A stretch of 64,000 nt of DNA from Anastrepha obliqua (lineage: Eukaryota; Arthropoda; Insecta; Diptera; Tephritidae): positions 26,572,001 through 26,636,000 of the forward strand of contig NC_072895.1 of assembly GCF_027943255.1 (NCBI RefSeq). Reading direction: 5' to 3'. The notes below the pieces were generated by a model, which was not told the DNA's origin, made no database searches, and saw nothing but the letters and a program-made list of their open reading frames with translations. Positions 55,261-64,000 of the stretch are shown piece by piece. Made by a program: the position numbers and the translations under genes. The first letter of the stretch is position 1. Each line of letters starts with the position of its first letter.

Positions 55261-55689
55261 AGTAGCAGCTCCAGCCCTCATCACAACTTGTGGTAACAGA
55301 AAACCCAATGGAGTGTGCACTAAATTCTCAAAGCCTTATCAAAGACCTTTTCCGCGCACACTCGCCTGGTTTTTATTTCCTGAAACACCACTGTGGTGCT
55401 AATATAGATAGACAATTAGCTTTTGAAGAGATTGTAAAGATCCTCGACATTTTTGGTAACATGTCGCCCTCTACTAACTCGCATTCTAGGAAACATTTCG
55501 AGTTAGTCAAGAGCGACATGTTTCCAAGCATGCGACTAAATGGCTTTAGTTTTGGCCAGCTGTAGGTTCAAACAGAAGGAGGTTAATTTATACTTACTCG
55601 TGCGTTCAAAATAACCAGAATTTCATTTAGTTACGCTTCAACTAACATTTTAAGACCATCCGAATATTGAGAACACAACTGTGTTATGT
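55261..55689. other. Unassigned, one 91-codon open frame
   Basis: Frame 55290-55565 (plus) begins MVTENPMECALNSQSLIKDL. I do not recognise it. It lies between two LINE fragments and may be part of an unrecognised LINE region. Confidence 0.3.
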
Positions 55690-56690
55690 GTTTGTGATGA
55701 CATGTCTACACAGGGGACCTTGGAGACGGTTTCATTGCAAAATGAGAGAATTCGGGTTCCCTTGAAAACCTGTGGTCTGCTCCTGGAAATATGGGCCTCG
55801 CGTCAACTCAACGAGCGTTGGGCTAGCGCGCAAACATGCAAAGCCACGAGATCCTTCAGATCACGGGTAGATCAGGAACGCTCATGGAAACTTCTAAGGC
55901 GAACAAAGCCGCAGCTTTCGAATTTGGCAGGCATCCTTACCGAACATTGTCCGTTAGGTGTCCATGCGGTGAGATTTGGGATTGCTTTCAGAAGCCTTCT
56001 GCAGAAGCTGTCTGGAGGAGGAGTTGGAATTCGCACAGCTCCTTCTTGCCAGTTGCCTTGCTCTCATGGGGCAAATTTTAAGACATCTGGGATTTCAAGC
56101 CGCAGGTTTCGAAATTGGCAGGCATCCTTACCGAACATTGCCCGTTAGGTGTCCATGCGGTGAGACTTGGGATTGCTTCAAGAAATTTTCTGCAGAAGCT
56201 GTCTGGAGAAGGAGGTGGAATCCGCTCAGCTCCTTCTTGCCAGTTGCCTTGCTTTCATGGGGCAAATTTTAAGACATATGGGATCTCAATTTTTCGGTAC
56301 ACCTGCGGTGAAATTCATCTGTAGTTTGAAGCAGTTAATGTAAATGTAAATAGACCTCGTTGGTCGTCATTTTCTAATCTAAAGCCCCTTCTTCCTTTTT
56401 TCCACCTATCTGGTTCCCTTCCTTCTCATACCCCCTTTTACTTTCAATTTCCTAGCTCGAGTGCTTCTAGCGGTGGAACTGTAAACTCCAGCCAGAGAGC
56501 GGGTACCTCACAAAGTGGGAAACCCCAGTGGAAGAAAAAGGAACTAAAGTAGTGGGTGATCAGAATCTACTAAAGGGGACTGGTTCTAAGGCTGACAACC
56601 TTATAGCTGTATTCATTCTGGCGGGTCCACAAGTGGAAGCTGTGGTCCGCACAAGACTAAAGTGCTAATGATGACGATGATGATAACATT
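55690..56690 (+). pseudogene. LINE C-terminus with 191-bp internal tandem duplication and 3' UTR
   Basis: Reads LKTCGLLLEIWASRQLNERW, RVDQERSWKLLRRTKPQLSN and LAGILTEHCPLGVHAVRFGI, then a finger-like region (FCRSCLEEELEFAQ in another frame). The same finger-bearing segment then repeats. It is the family of 58110-59300, where the corresponding region reads LTTCGLLLERWASRQ in parts. The 3' UTR runs on to about 56690 and ends GCTAATGATGACGATGATGA, a TGA-type simple tail. The frame is broken in both repeats. Confidence 0.7.
55916..56297 (+). repeat. 191-bp tandem duplication, two units
   Basis: TTTCGAATTTGGCAGGCATC at 55916 and TTTCGAAATTGGCAGGCATC at 56107 start units of 191 bp that run in parallel to about 56297, including CTCCTTCTTGCCAGTTGCCT and CATGGGGCAAATTTTAAGAC in both. 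A few percent divergence. Confidence 0.92.
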
Positions 56691-58109
56691 TCTATGTATA
56701 GCCAAAATTTGGAAACTTTGACCCTCTTAAAGAAATAAAACCGAGCAAAAATTAGCAAAATTGTATACTTCTGATGTGCGCCCAGGAATATATGGTCGTT
56801 TATGTTGAAAGCTAAAAATCTGAACTTGTTTTCTGCACCATTACTATAGGCCACCAAAGATGCCACGATAACCCAATCAAAAAATGTGCGATAGTGAATT
56901 TTGCCCCATCGTTCGAATCGCTGAATGCTGGAGTTGTTGGTGATTAGTAAATGGTTACACGCATTCTGAATGCTTGGAAAACTCAGATTTATTATTAATT
57001 TTTTTTACTGAATATTACGAAATCTTTGGCATCGATCTCAATCTGAACTAAATTTAAATTTCAGTTTCTGCCCCTTTTTCGCTTATACCTCATCACTTGG
57101 AGGTAAATTTGGCTCTTGGCTGTCCGCTAACTAATTCTAATTCCTAATTTCCACCCAAACTCATTTTTTCTTAACACTTAAATCGGTTTTCTTGTATTTG
57201 GCTTACGTTTGTTCTTAATTATGCTTTCCAAGGTGCAGTCGTTGGTCATTAATCGAAGCGAAAGACCAGCTGAATGTAGGCCCATTCGCATTTGGCACAA
57301 ATTTCAAGAAGCTAAGAATAACTTTACTAGAAAGCGTAATTATCTAAGTAGTTAGAAACGCAAAATTGTGTTGTGGCTAAATGCAAAATGGCATTGTTGT
57401 TGTTTTTTTACACACCTACCTTTCGGCATTTGCTCCTAAAAAACGAAATGCTTTGGTCTGTATAATTTGCCTAATTTCGTGGCAAACGCATCAAGCAAGC
57501 AGACAATTAAAATTATTCGCAAATGAAAATGCAACTACAATAACAAAAATAAAAAACAAGTAGCAAATAAGGCAATTAAAACACTTACTTACAACAACAC
57601 CTGTGCCATGCAAATTAGCAGAACTTAACCTCAAAGTGCGAAACTCGTAGTCAGTGGCATTTGATTAGGAAGTTCCACACTGGAAGAAAATGTGTTAAAT
57701 TAGCTTATTATGTGGTAGCTACCCACTTTTTTTGTGGATGAGGTAGGGTTCAAATTGCCTTCGCACTCTCAGCGGCCGTCGTCTACTGCGTCGAGTGTTG
57801 GGGCTACTAAAACCATCCCTCCTGCTCTGCTAGGGAGGCTCCCTTCCCGGGACTACTTTATGCATTACTCCGGGAGTGCCCAGAACAACGTTTATGAAAT
57901 GGACCAATTCTAGTCGCCCGCGTATGGGTCCATCATGCCTGTAGCTTCATGCTTTAGGCTCGTCTTCTTGTGTCTCTGTCTGAGGCTTAACTTCGTTGCA
58001 CTATGTCGAGATCTATATTTTTTCTCCTTAATACGCCTTCAACGTATCTTTTACCAGCATTCCAGTTACACTCGCATTCAAGCAGCTTGCCCATCATATT
58101 GGTCGGTTA
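56691..58109. other. Intergenic, one GC-richer block
   Basis: Mostly ordinary. A GC-richer block at 57760-57990 (AGCGGCCGTCGTC, CTCCCGGGA-like words) stands out, and reads like the 5' region of a minus-strand LINE, but no ORF motif confirms it. Confidence 0.35.
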
Positions 58110-59300
58110 AGTTAGGATAGGTTGGAAAGATTGCCCAAGGAATGAGCACATTTGGATGAAGATAAACGGATTCATCCTTTGTGATACCATTGTGAAGGAA
58201 GTGAGGTGAAAGAGAAAACCGATGGGATGAAAGGAGAGGATGGGGAGAGGTGCTGGTGGGATGGTTAGGAGGATGAGTTGAGAGTGGGTGGATTATGAAC
58301 GATGACCGTGCTGCCTTTGCTTCAACCGTTTTGTACTGCTGATGAAATTGATAAGATTTTTAATGTCAGCGTCAGCTATATCAGCAGGCGTAGCAAAGAA
58401 GTAAGAGCCAAGTTGCTTAGATCTTAACCCTGCCAGAGCAGGGCCGCGAAGGAAAAGGTGCTGAGATGATCCTCCATACATCCGACGCAAGTCTCACAGC
58501 ATGCATTCCCCGGGCATAGTGTTCTGTGAGAAATCCCACAAGATTCGAGAGCTGATATTTTGTCAACCTCAGAAGCTCGCCCGTGCGCCCCCGATCCACA
58601 CGTCGCCAGAAGAGTTTCGCGAACTTAAAAGTTTATGTACTTGCCCAACGCTCGCTGAGTTGTCGCGAAGCCCATCTTTCCAAGAGCAGACCGCAGGTAG
58701 TCAGGGGGATCCCAATTCTCTCTCTTCGGGCGGAAATCTCCTCACATGTCTCTTGTCTGACCAGCGCATCCGCCTCATAGTTTCCCGCAATGTCGCTGTG
58801 ACCAGGAGCTCAGATGAGGCTTATGTCAAATGATTCGGACGTAGTCGAAAGTGAGGCCAGGCATTCCTTTTCATTCCATTCCATTCATTCGAATGCTCCG
58901 TCACTGACCCGAGGGCCCTTATTGCCGCTTGGCTGTCGGAGTAATTATTTACTTTCTTGACTGTTAGTACGCATGTGAGCAACCAATCAGCTGTCGCCTT
59001 GGTTGCGGCTACCTCTGCCTGGAACACACTGCAGTGGTACAGTAACCTGAATTTAAGTCTGATGGGGAGCTCCTCGCAAAAAAAAAATCCTCCGCCAATC
59101 TTTGCTTCCAACTTTGATCCATGCGGTACGTGCGGCGGCAATTCTACGGGTACCACATTTAGCATTGCGTTGAGCGCCAGAGTAGGAGTCGTTCGAAGCG
59201 CCCCACGGATTTCAATGAGTGCCGACCTCTGAACTCTCTCCAGCTTCTTCACCAATGTCGTCCGCTCTAGTGAGTTCCGCCACCGCTTTACCAAACTAAA
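58110..59300 (-). pseudogene. LINE thumb, RNase H and C-terminus
   Basis: Frame 59294-58821 gives TTLVKKLERVQRSALIEIRG with ALRTTPTLALNAMLNVVPVE (reverse transcriptase thumb), then straight to a shortened RNase H: KLEAKIGGGFFFCEELPIRL, CSVFQAEVAATKATADWLL (E) and NNYSDSQAAIRALGS (D). The first acidic motif (TDGSK) is weak: HGSKLEAKIGGG. Later frames, 58800-58290, carry DISLIWAPGHSDIAGNYEAD and LVGFLTEHYARGMHAVRLA. No intact finger. 3' end near 58110 with CCAACCTATCCTAACTTAAC. Member of the same family as 55690-56690. Confidence 0.78.
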
Positions 59301-60722
59301 AGAAAGTATAAAAACGCTATGAACTGATTCCCCAACCCAATAGATTTGTTAGCACATCTCCGAGATTGCTGGTCTGCTTGTTAGCTTTCAAGTGGTCCGC
59401 TAAAAGTAGAATAAGCTAATTCAGCCAAGAACTCTACTCCCACCACTACCGCCGCCACACATTACTTCGTGATGGATTAGCTTTAAGCGTCGCTGCTCCA
59501 GATATTTGACAAGTTGGACGATGGAAATGGATTGCAACTAAAGCAAACGGTAGAAAAATGACTTCAGGCACTTAACAACCAATTTTCGCGGTGTACTAAG
59601 TCCGTGCTGCAGGTTACGCGGACCACCACCAATGGTCATTTCGTCAGCTTGCGCTCATTTTTGGCACACATACACATATTTAAATACCACTTGCCACATA
59701 CCACATACCACACACGATACTTTAAGTTGCGCCACCAGCAAATCTTTGGCCCGCGGCATTCACTGAAATTGCCCAGTGTTAAAAAAGGAAATTCCTACAC
59801 TTACAAATGGGCATCAGCAAGACACGTAGCACAAATGAAATTAAGCCAGCCAACTCCGTCGCAGCGCGCGCTCAGTCAATCCGCTTCAGGTTTCCTACTA
59901 AAATCAGGGTCGAAAGGTTGTAGCTGCCACTGTGCCGCCGTTTTAACAGTGAATAAAACTTTTCGTTAGTTCTGGTTTCACTTGGCAGTAGCCGCATCAC
60001 AACCGCACACATTTTTTTACTAAGCAAATTTGGTTTTTTTGTTTTTTTTTTTGTTTTTGCTTTTTCATTTTGGGTTAACTATACATACACACATCTGGGT
60101 TACTCATTTCGCTGATTTTGTTGTTGGGCGTTTTGTGTGGCAAGTTGATTTTGTAATTTGTGTAATGCTCTTGGCTGTAAAAAGTGAAAGAAGAAAAAAA
60201 TCAGAAAAGCAAAACTGTAAACAGTTTAACTTGAAACCGTTGCAGCACCCAATTGCCACACTTGCCACATTTAACTACATATTTAGTTGGCAGTAGCTAT
60301 GTTGGTACTCTTTGTTCTTGTTTGCGTTGTATTTTGTGGTATTTTGTAATTGCGCGCAGTGGTTTTTATTTTTGTTTTTGTTTTCCATTTCCATTTTTGC
60401 TGAACATCGCTTGCGGGCCTGTTCTCGTTCGGCTGCGCTTTGCTATTTCTTTAGTTGTTGTTGTTGTTGTTCTCGCTACTGCTGCCTGCTTGTTAGTTAT
60501 CTGGTAGCCTCTACTTTGGTGTCATTTTGGCTTGATTGGGTAATTCCGCTAACACAAATGCCGCGCGTTGTTTCACCGCCGCCAACGAATTCAAAGGTGG
60601 GAATTGTTTAATTACTTTACCGTTTGTTTCTAACACCTTCACCAACATAGCATAACATGCAAATTGATGCGCACACACACACACTTGGGTATATTTATAT
60701 AAAGACATGAGAGAATATTCAC
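59301..60722. other. Intergenic, no gene seen
   Basis: T-rich and GTTGTTGTTG-type patches (60450-60470), CACACACACA at 60671-60682. Frames at 59604-59969 and 60030-60611 have only compositional bias. Confidence 0.4.
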
Positions 60723-61183
60723 TAGGCCGGGTCGATTTGTGGGGAGGCAAAAAAATCGCCCATTTCTCTGTGAAAATCATATTCTAGGGATCAAAATAAG
60801 AAGCTTTGCCGAGGGAACCATACCTCTAAAACGAATTCTGATGTCCCCCAATTTGGGTCGAACTTTTTAGTTTCTTTTCTCATGTAAAGGCCAAAAATGG
60901 TGATATTTTGAAATGATTGTATGGGGAACCCCCCAGCGGACTTCCAGGGGGTGTGCCACTGGCATGGGTGGATCGGCCGTGCAAAGTAAGTGGTGGTCGG
61001 TCATACATTTGGACTCGATTGGTACACTCTAAATAGGTCAAAGTGGGATCTTTCGTTCGACCCAAATTGGGGGACATCAGAATTCGTTTTAGAGGTATGG
61101 TTCCTTCGGCAAATTTTCTTATTTTGATCCCTAGAATACGATTTCCACAGAGCAATGAGTGATTTTTAAATCGACCCGCCCTA
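60723..61183. mobile_element. Foldback hAT-type MITE, 461 bp
   Basis: Two inverted arms of about 130-140 bp (60723-60863 and 61055-61183) enclose a loop of about 190 bp. Ends are TAGGCCGGGTCGATTT and, read inward, TAGGGCGGGTCGATTT. An 8-bp duplication ATATTCAC lies at 60715-60722 and 61184-61191. Arms share ATTCTAGGGATCAAAATAAG and GAACCATACCTCTAAAACGA and are highly similar. The 8-bp duplication and TAGGG ends fit hAT. Non-coding; transcript would form a long hairpin. Confidence 0.9.
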
Positions 61184-61387
61184 ATATTCACCGTAGTAAT
61201 TCGGACTGCTTGCAGACTGGTGCTAAAGTAGTCTTTACTGGTACAGTCAGTAGTGGTTAGACAAAAATTCCCCAAAAAAAAAAACAGAAAATATATGTAT
61301 ATTTTAAATATTTTTCAATTCACCGCTCTAAACATTCGACTATTCAATAAGTTCAAAAGATTATTCGAGTAATCGCAAGAAAAATGC
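61184..61387. other. Non-coding, no gene seen
   Basis: A-rich run near 61275; nothing else recognised. Confidence 0.35.
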
Positions 61388-61815
61388 TCTGATGTATTCC
61401 TCGACGTGACAAAGTCTTTGGATAAACTATGTCATACTGGACTACTAAAAGATATAAATGCACTAGTACCAACTCAGTACTGTCTCATTTTACGTTCCTA
61501 TTTATCCCATCGTTACTTCAGAGTCAGTCAAGTAGACGGTCATTCAGGCCTCAATGAAATAAAGGCTTGAGTTACTCAAGGAAGTGTTCGTGGCCCTCTC
61601 TTGCATTTACTGTTTACTTATACATCTGAGGTGGCATGCAATGAAAACTGCATAACAGCAACATTCGCTGATGAGCAATACTTTCAGTATGCAGGTCTGT
61701 AAACGAATCGGCCCCGCAAATCGCCATGAACAACCTTTTCGATTGGACAAAGAAATGAAATGGAATAAAGTCTGTATATGCAAACTTTTCATAGAACCCA
61801 GTCGAAACCTTCCTA
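61388..61815 (+). pseudogene. Jockey-type LINE reverse transcriptase fragment
   Basis: VFLDVTKSLDKLCHTGLLKD (domain 3), LILRSYLSHRYFRVSQ, then VTQGSVRGPLLHLLFTY (domain 4), TFADEQYFQ (YADD box altered to FADE), and after a frameshift AMNNLFDWTKK and KSVYANFS. Typical Jockey-clade order. It ends at 61815, where the DD37D element begins at a TA, and no continuation is visible beyond 63115. Confidence 0.75.
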
Positions 61816-63115
61816 TATGCAGGGTTCGGCACTCGAAGTGTAACCAATTAAAAAGGCCATCAATTTAGTTTGGAAAATTACTTTTATTCAATTCAAAGTA
61901 AAAAATACGCGAAAATAATACAAAATTAAGAATCAATTTACTTTTTCTCGATATGACCACCTTTTGCTTCGACTATGGCTTTGAGACGGTCAGAAACGAA
62001 TCGCAAGCTGACCAAATGTGACTTGTAGGTATTTTGGCCCACTCGCTGACAGTGGCTTTTTCAGCGCCATCAGACTGGTGAATCTTTCAGTTCGGACTTG
62101 CTCTTCAAAATGGCTCACAGAGAATAATCCATCGGATTCGCGTCTGGTGAATTTGAGAGCTATTGTGTGAACGTTATGAAGTTCCGAACATTGATTTTTA
62201 GCCATTCTTGGTTCACTTGAGCTTTGTGAGACGGTGCCGAGTCCTGTTGAAACGTCCATGCTCTGCCACCGAAATGTTTCTCTGCCTACGGCCTACGGCA
62301 ACCGTCAGAATAGTTTCCCGATAATCTTTCGCATTTACCCTGACGCCAGGCTCGATTAAAATGATTAGAGAGCGCCCATCTGCGGTTAAAGCGGCCCAAA
62401 CTGTTACCTGTGGCGGGTGCTGTCTCTTGGTGACCAATCGATGACTCAAATTCTCCTATCGTTTTGGGAGTTTACGAATTACTCAATTTGAAAAATTTTC
62501 TCGTCAGAAAACACAATGTTTGGAAAACGGAAATTAACCGCTTTTTGCCAAGCGAAGCAACTCCTTCGCTCTCTCAAGTCTGACTTGTTGCTGCTTTGGT
62601 GTGAGATCATGCGCCTTTGGTATTTTGGATCTTGTAAGGCTTGACTTTGAGATGATTTTTCAGTATGCGGCGAATGCTGCGGTCAGATATTTTCAGCTCT
62701 TTCGCTATTTGATTAGAACCTCGTCGAAGATTTCGCTGAAGTCACTTCTTTATTTTTTGAACCATTTCACGTGACGTTGAAGTCTTTTGATGACCACCTC
62801 CTTGACGTTTAGCGATGCTACCAGTATCATTGTAACGAGTAATGGTGCGATGAACAAAATTAGATTTACTTTAAAGTGCTCGAGCTCACGAGCAAATGCT
62901 GGTTGTGATTTTCCAGCCAAATAAAATGCAATCACACTATTACGTTTGAAATTTATTTCTGAAATTCTTATTTCGCGTTTACCCTCGGCAAAATACTTCC
63001 GCGTGCTTGTTAGAACTCTGGACTGCCACTTAGGCAACTAATAGACAGTTGATGCCCGTGGATCAGCTGCGCGACCGCTTTGAAGTTGGTTCCACTTCGA
63101 ATGCCGGACCCTGTA
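61816..63115 (-). mobile_element. DD37D (maT-like) element, second copy
   Basis: Left end CAGGGTTCGGCACTCGAAGT from 61820; right end read inward CAGGGTCCGGCATTCGAAGT from 63113. TA at both sides, though the left side has two extra bases. 1.3 kb. Same family as 29597-30909. Confidence 0.83.
61940..63037 (-). pseudogene. DD37D transposase with all three catalytic aspartates
   Basis: N-terminus in frame 63037-62750: MPKWQSRVLTSTRKYFAEGK, INFKRNSVIAFYLAGKSQPA, a helix-turn-helix. Later frames: IVFSDEKIFQIE at about 62505-62480 (first D), PQVTVWAALTADGRSLIILI, then FQQDSAPSHKA-like at about 62255 (second D) and NPMDYSL at about 62128 (third D). Frames change at least four times and stops are present. 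It differs from the 30-kb copy in keeping D at positions one and three. Confidence 0.78.
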
Positions 63116-63199
63116 GATTATTAAGCTATTAAATCAAAACAAATGTTTTTTTCAATACATTTTACTATCCATTTCCCCGCCACCTCGGAGGCATGACAT

Positions 63200-63302
63200 G
63201 TTCGGTGCCCTTTCCCCTCCATTTGTGGAACAACATCAAGACGAACATCACAAATGGGTAGATGAGCTCGGCCAAACACCAAAAAAAGAGCAGACGCTAG
63301 AT
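63200..63302 (+). mobile_element. SINE 3' fragment
   Basis: CTCCATTTGTGGAACAACAT, CATCACAAATGGGTAGATGA and GAGCTCGGCCAAACACCAAA, ending GCAGACGCTAGATATTC. 3' third of the SINE in plus orientation. Confidence 0.72.
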
Positions 63303-63419
63303 ATTCAGTATGTGTCGGGAAAAAAGGAACCGCGATTATTCATGAAGTATAAAAGATATATATGTATTTAATTTTTTTTTTTCATGAAAGTAAGTATAAA
63401 ACTATGAGTCGCAATTACT
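63303..63419. other. Non-coding
   Basis: AT-rich; probably holds the 3' non-coding part of the Tc1-like remnant to the right. Confidence 0.3.
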
Positions 63420-64000
63420 CAATAAGCCGTGTAGTCTTCATCGTTATCGAGTACAGCCTGGCATCTTCTTGGCATGCTTTGAATTAGCTCTTTTCCTAGC
63501 TCGTCGACAAACAGGATCAAATTTTGCGAACTTGACGCACGAGTTGCTCTGAGTCATGTACTGGTCTTCCGGCAAGATGCGTTTTCATAGTTCCTTACAC
63601 ATTTTCAATGGGGTTGGCGTCTGAGGTCTGGGAAGGCCAACCCAATACTCTCACGCCATTTTCTTGTTTTGTGGTTTTTCAATGTGTTTTTCTGAGAGTG
63701 GTCGTTTTCAGTGGTTTTGATGATGTGGGACGGTAGGATATGTTCACCTCCTTCAGTCGACCTTCGATGGTGTTGATACTCACATCTATTCCTTTTTTAG
63801 CAGGAACTGATTGTGCTTGGCGTAGTCACAAAGAAGGGTCCCGCTTAAAAAGTTGGATGATCACTTTATCCTGCTTTTTTGTCGTCACTCGCTTTAAGCC
63901 GATCTGGGAAAAGTCATCAACACTTTTGTACATCAAACTTTTTTGATTTTTAATCACTTTTGCAGCCGTGGCGTAAGATAATTTCGGCCCTTTCGAGTGC
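63420..64000 (-). pseudogene. Tc1-like transposase, central part deleted, runs off window
   Basis: The minus strand from the right edge reads IGLKRVTTKKQDKVIIQLFK with RDPSL and RQAQSVPAKKGIDVSINTIE: the second DNA-binding half of a Tc1-type transposase. Then, after NISYRPTSSKPL, the sequence jumps to VRVLGWPSQTSDANPIENV, with the glutamate of PIEN being the third catalytic residue, followed by QLVRQVRKIWS-like and SMPRRCQAVLDNDGDY-like sequence to about 63430. The segment with the first two catalytic aspartates is deleted. The N-terminal end lies beyond base 64000. Confidence 0.75.

Noticed and set aside
57720..58100. GC-richer block suspected as LINE ORF1 or 5' UTR
   Set aside because: Stops in every frame and no zinc-knuckle or other ORF1 motif could be identified.
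60880..61275. 131-codon minus-strand frame
   Set aside because: Falls within the foldback element and its inverted arms; no domain and the element is non-coding.

Overview
This 64-kb window is eukaryotic, AT-rich and dominated by transposon remnants. It looks like a higher fly, most probably a tephritid fruit fly. The evidence is the combination of many mariner/Tc1 lineages, including a DD41D (rosa-type) transposase, RNase H-bearing and RTE-type LINEs, a Jockey-type LINE, short CA/TATG microsatellites, and LINE 3' ends built of CCTAA units. The species assignment is inference. I found no convincing host protein-coding exon, no tRNA or rRNA gene, no CRISPR array and no prokaryotic-style operon. 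All recognisable protein sequence belongs to transposable elements, and nearly all of it is broken.

Layout. 1-4.9 kb: pieces of LINEs (reverse transcriptase, endonuclease, RNase H, C-terminal zinc finger). 4.9-6.5 kb: AT-rich non-coding DNA. 6.5-10.8 kb: LINE tails, a Tc1 remnant, then a three-level nest in which a tRNA-like SINE is split by a mariner, which is itself split by a LINE with an 8-bp target-site duplication. 10.8-16.1 kb: SINE, LINE, Tc1 and mariner fragments. 16.5-18.8 kb: a tandem array with a period of about 150 bp, interrupted by a DD41D element with terminal repeats. 20.3-24.6 kb: a DD34D mariner with both ends present and a LINE inserted with a 13-bp duplication, then LINE pieces. 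25.5-31 kb: LINE tails, a 665-bp MITE inside a LINE 3' UTR, and a DD37D (maT-like) element. 32.3-37.4 kb: a deleted DD41D copy, LINE pieces, a full-length SINE with a 12-bp duplication inside an RTE element, and a mariner. 39.0-41.6 kb and 49.1-51.6 kb: two A-rich tracts of about 2.5 kb each. 42.5-43.5 kb: a LINE tail and two related hAT-type MITEs with 8-bp duplications. 46.6-47.8 kb: a Jockey-type reverse transcriptase. 53-59.3 kb: a mariner and several LINE C-termini, one with a 191-bp internal duplication. 60.7-64 kb: a foldback MITE, a Jockey fragment next to a second DD37D element, a SINE piece and a Tc1 remnant running off the edge.

The pieces do not form a pathway. They record successive insertions, and nesting plus target-site duplications give a partial relative order. 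The most original observation is a family of short elements with a tRNA-like promoter region whose 3' terminal bases match the 3' end of a LINE found in the same window. This is the usual signature of a SINE mobilised by a partner LINE. Coordinates of degenerate fragments are approximate to about 10-30 bp. Where boundaries rest on terminal repeats or duplications they should be good to a few bases.
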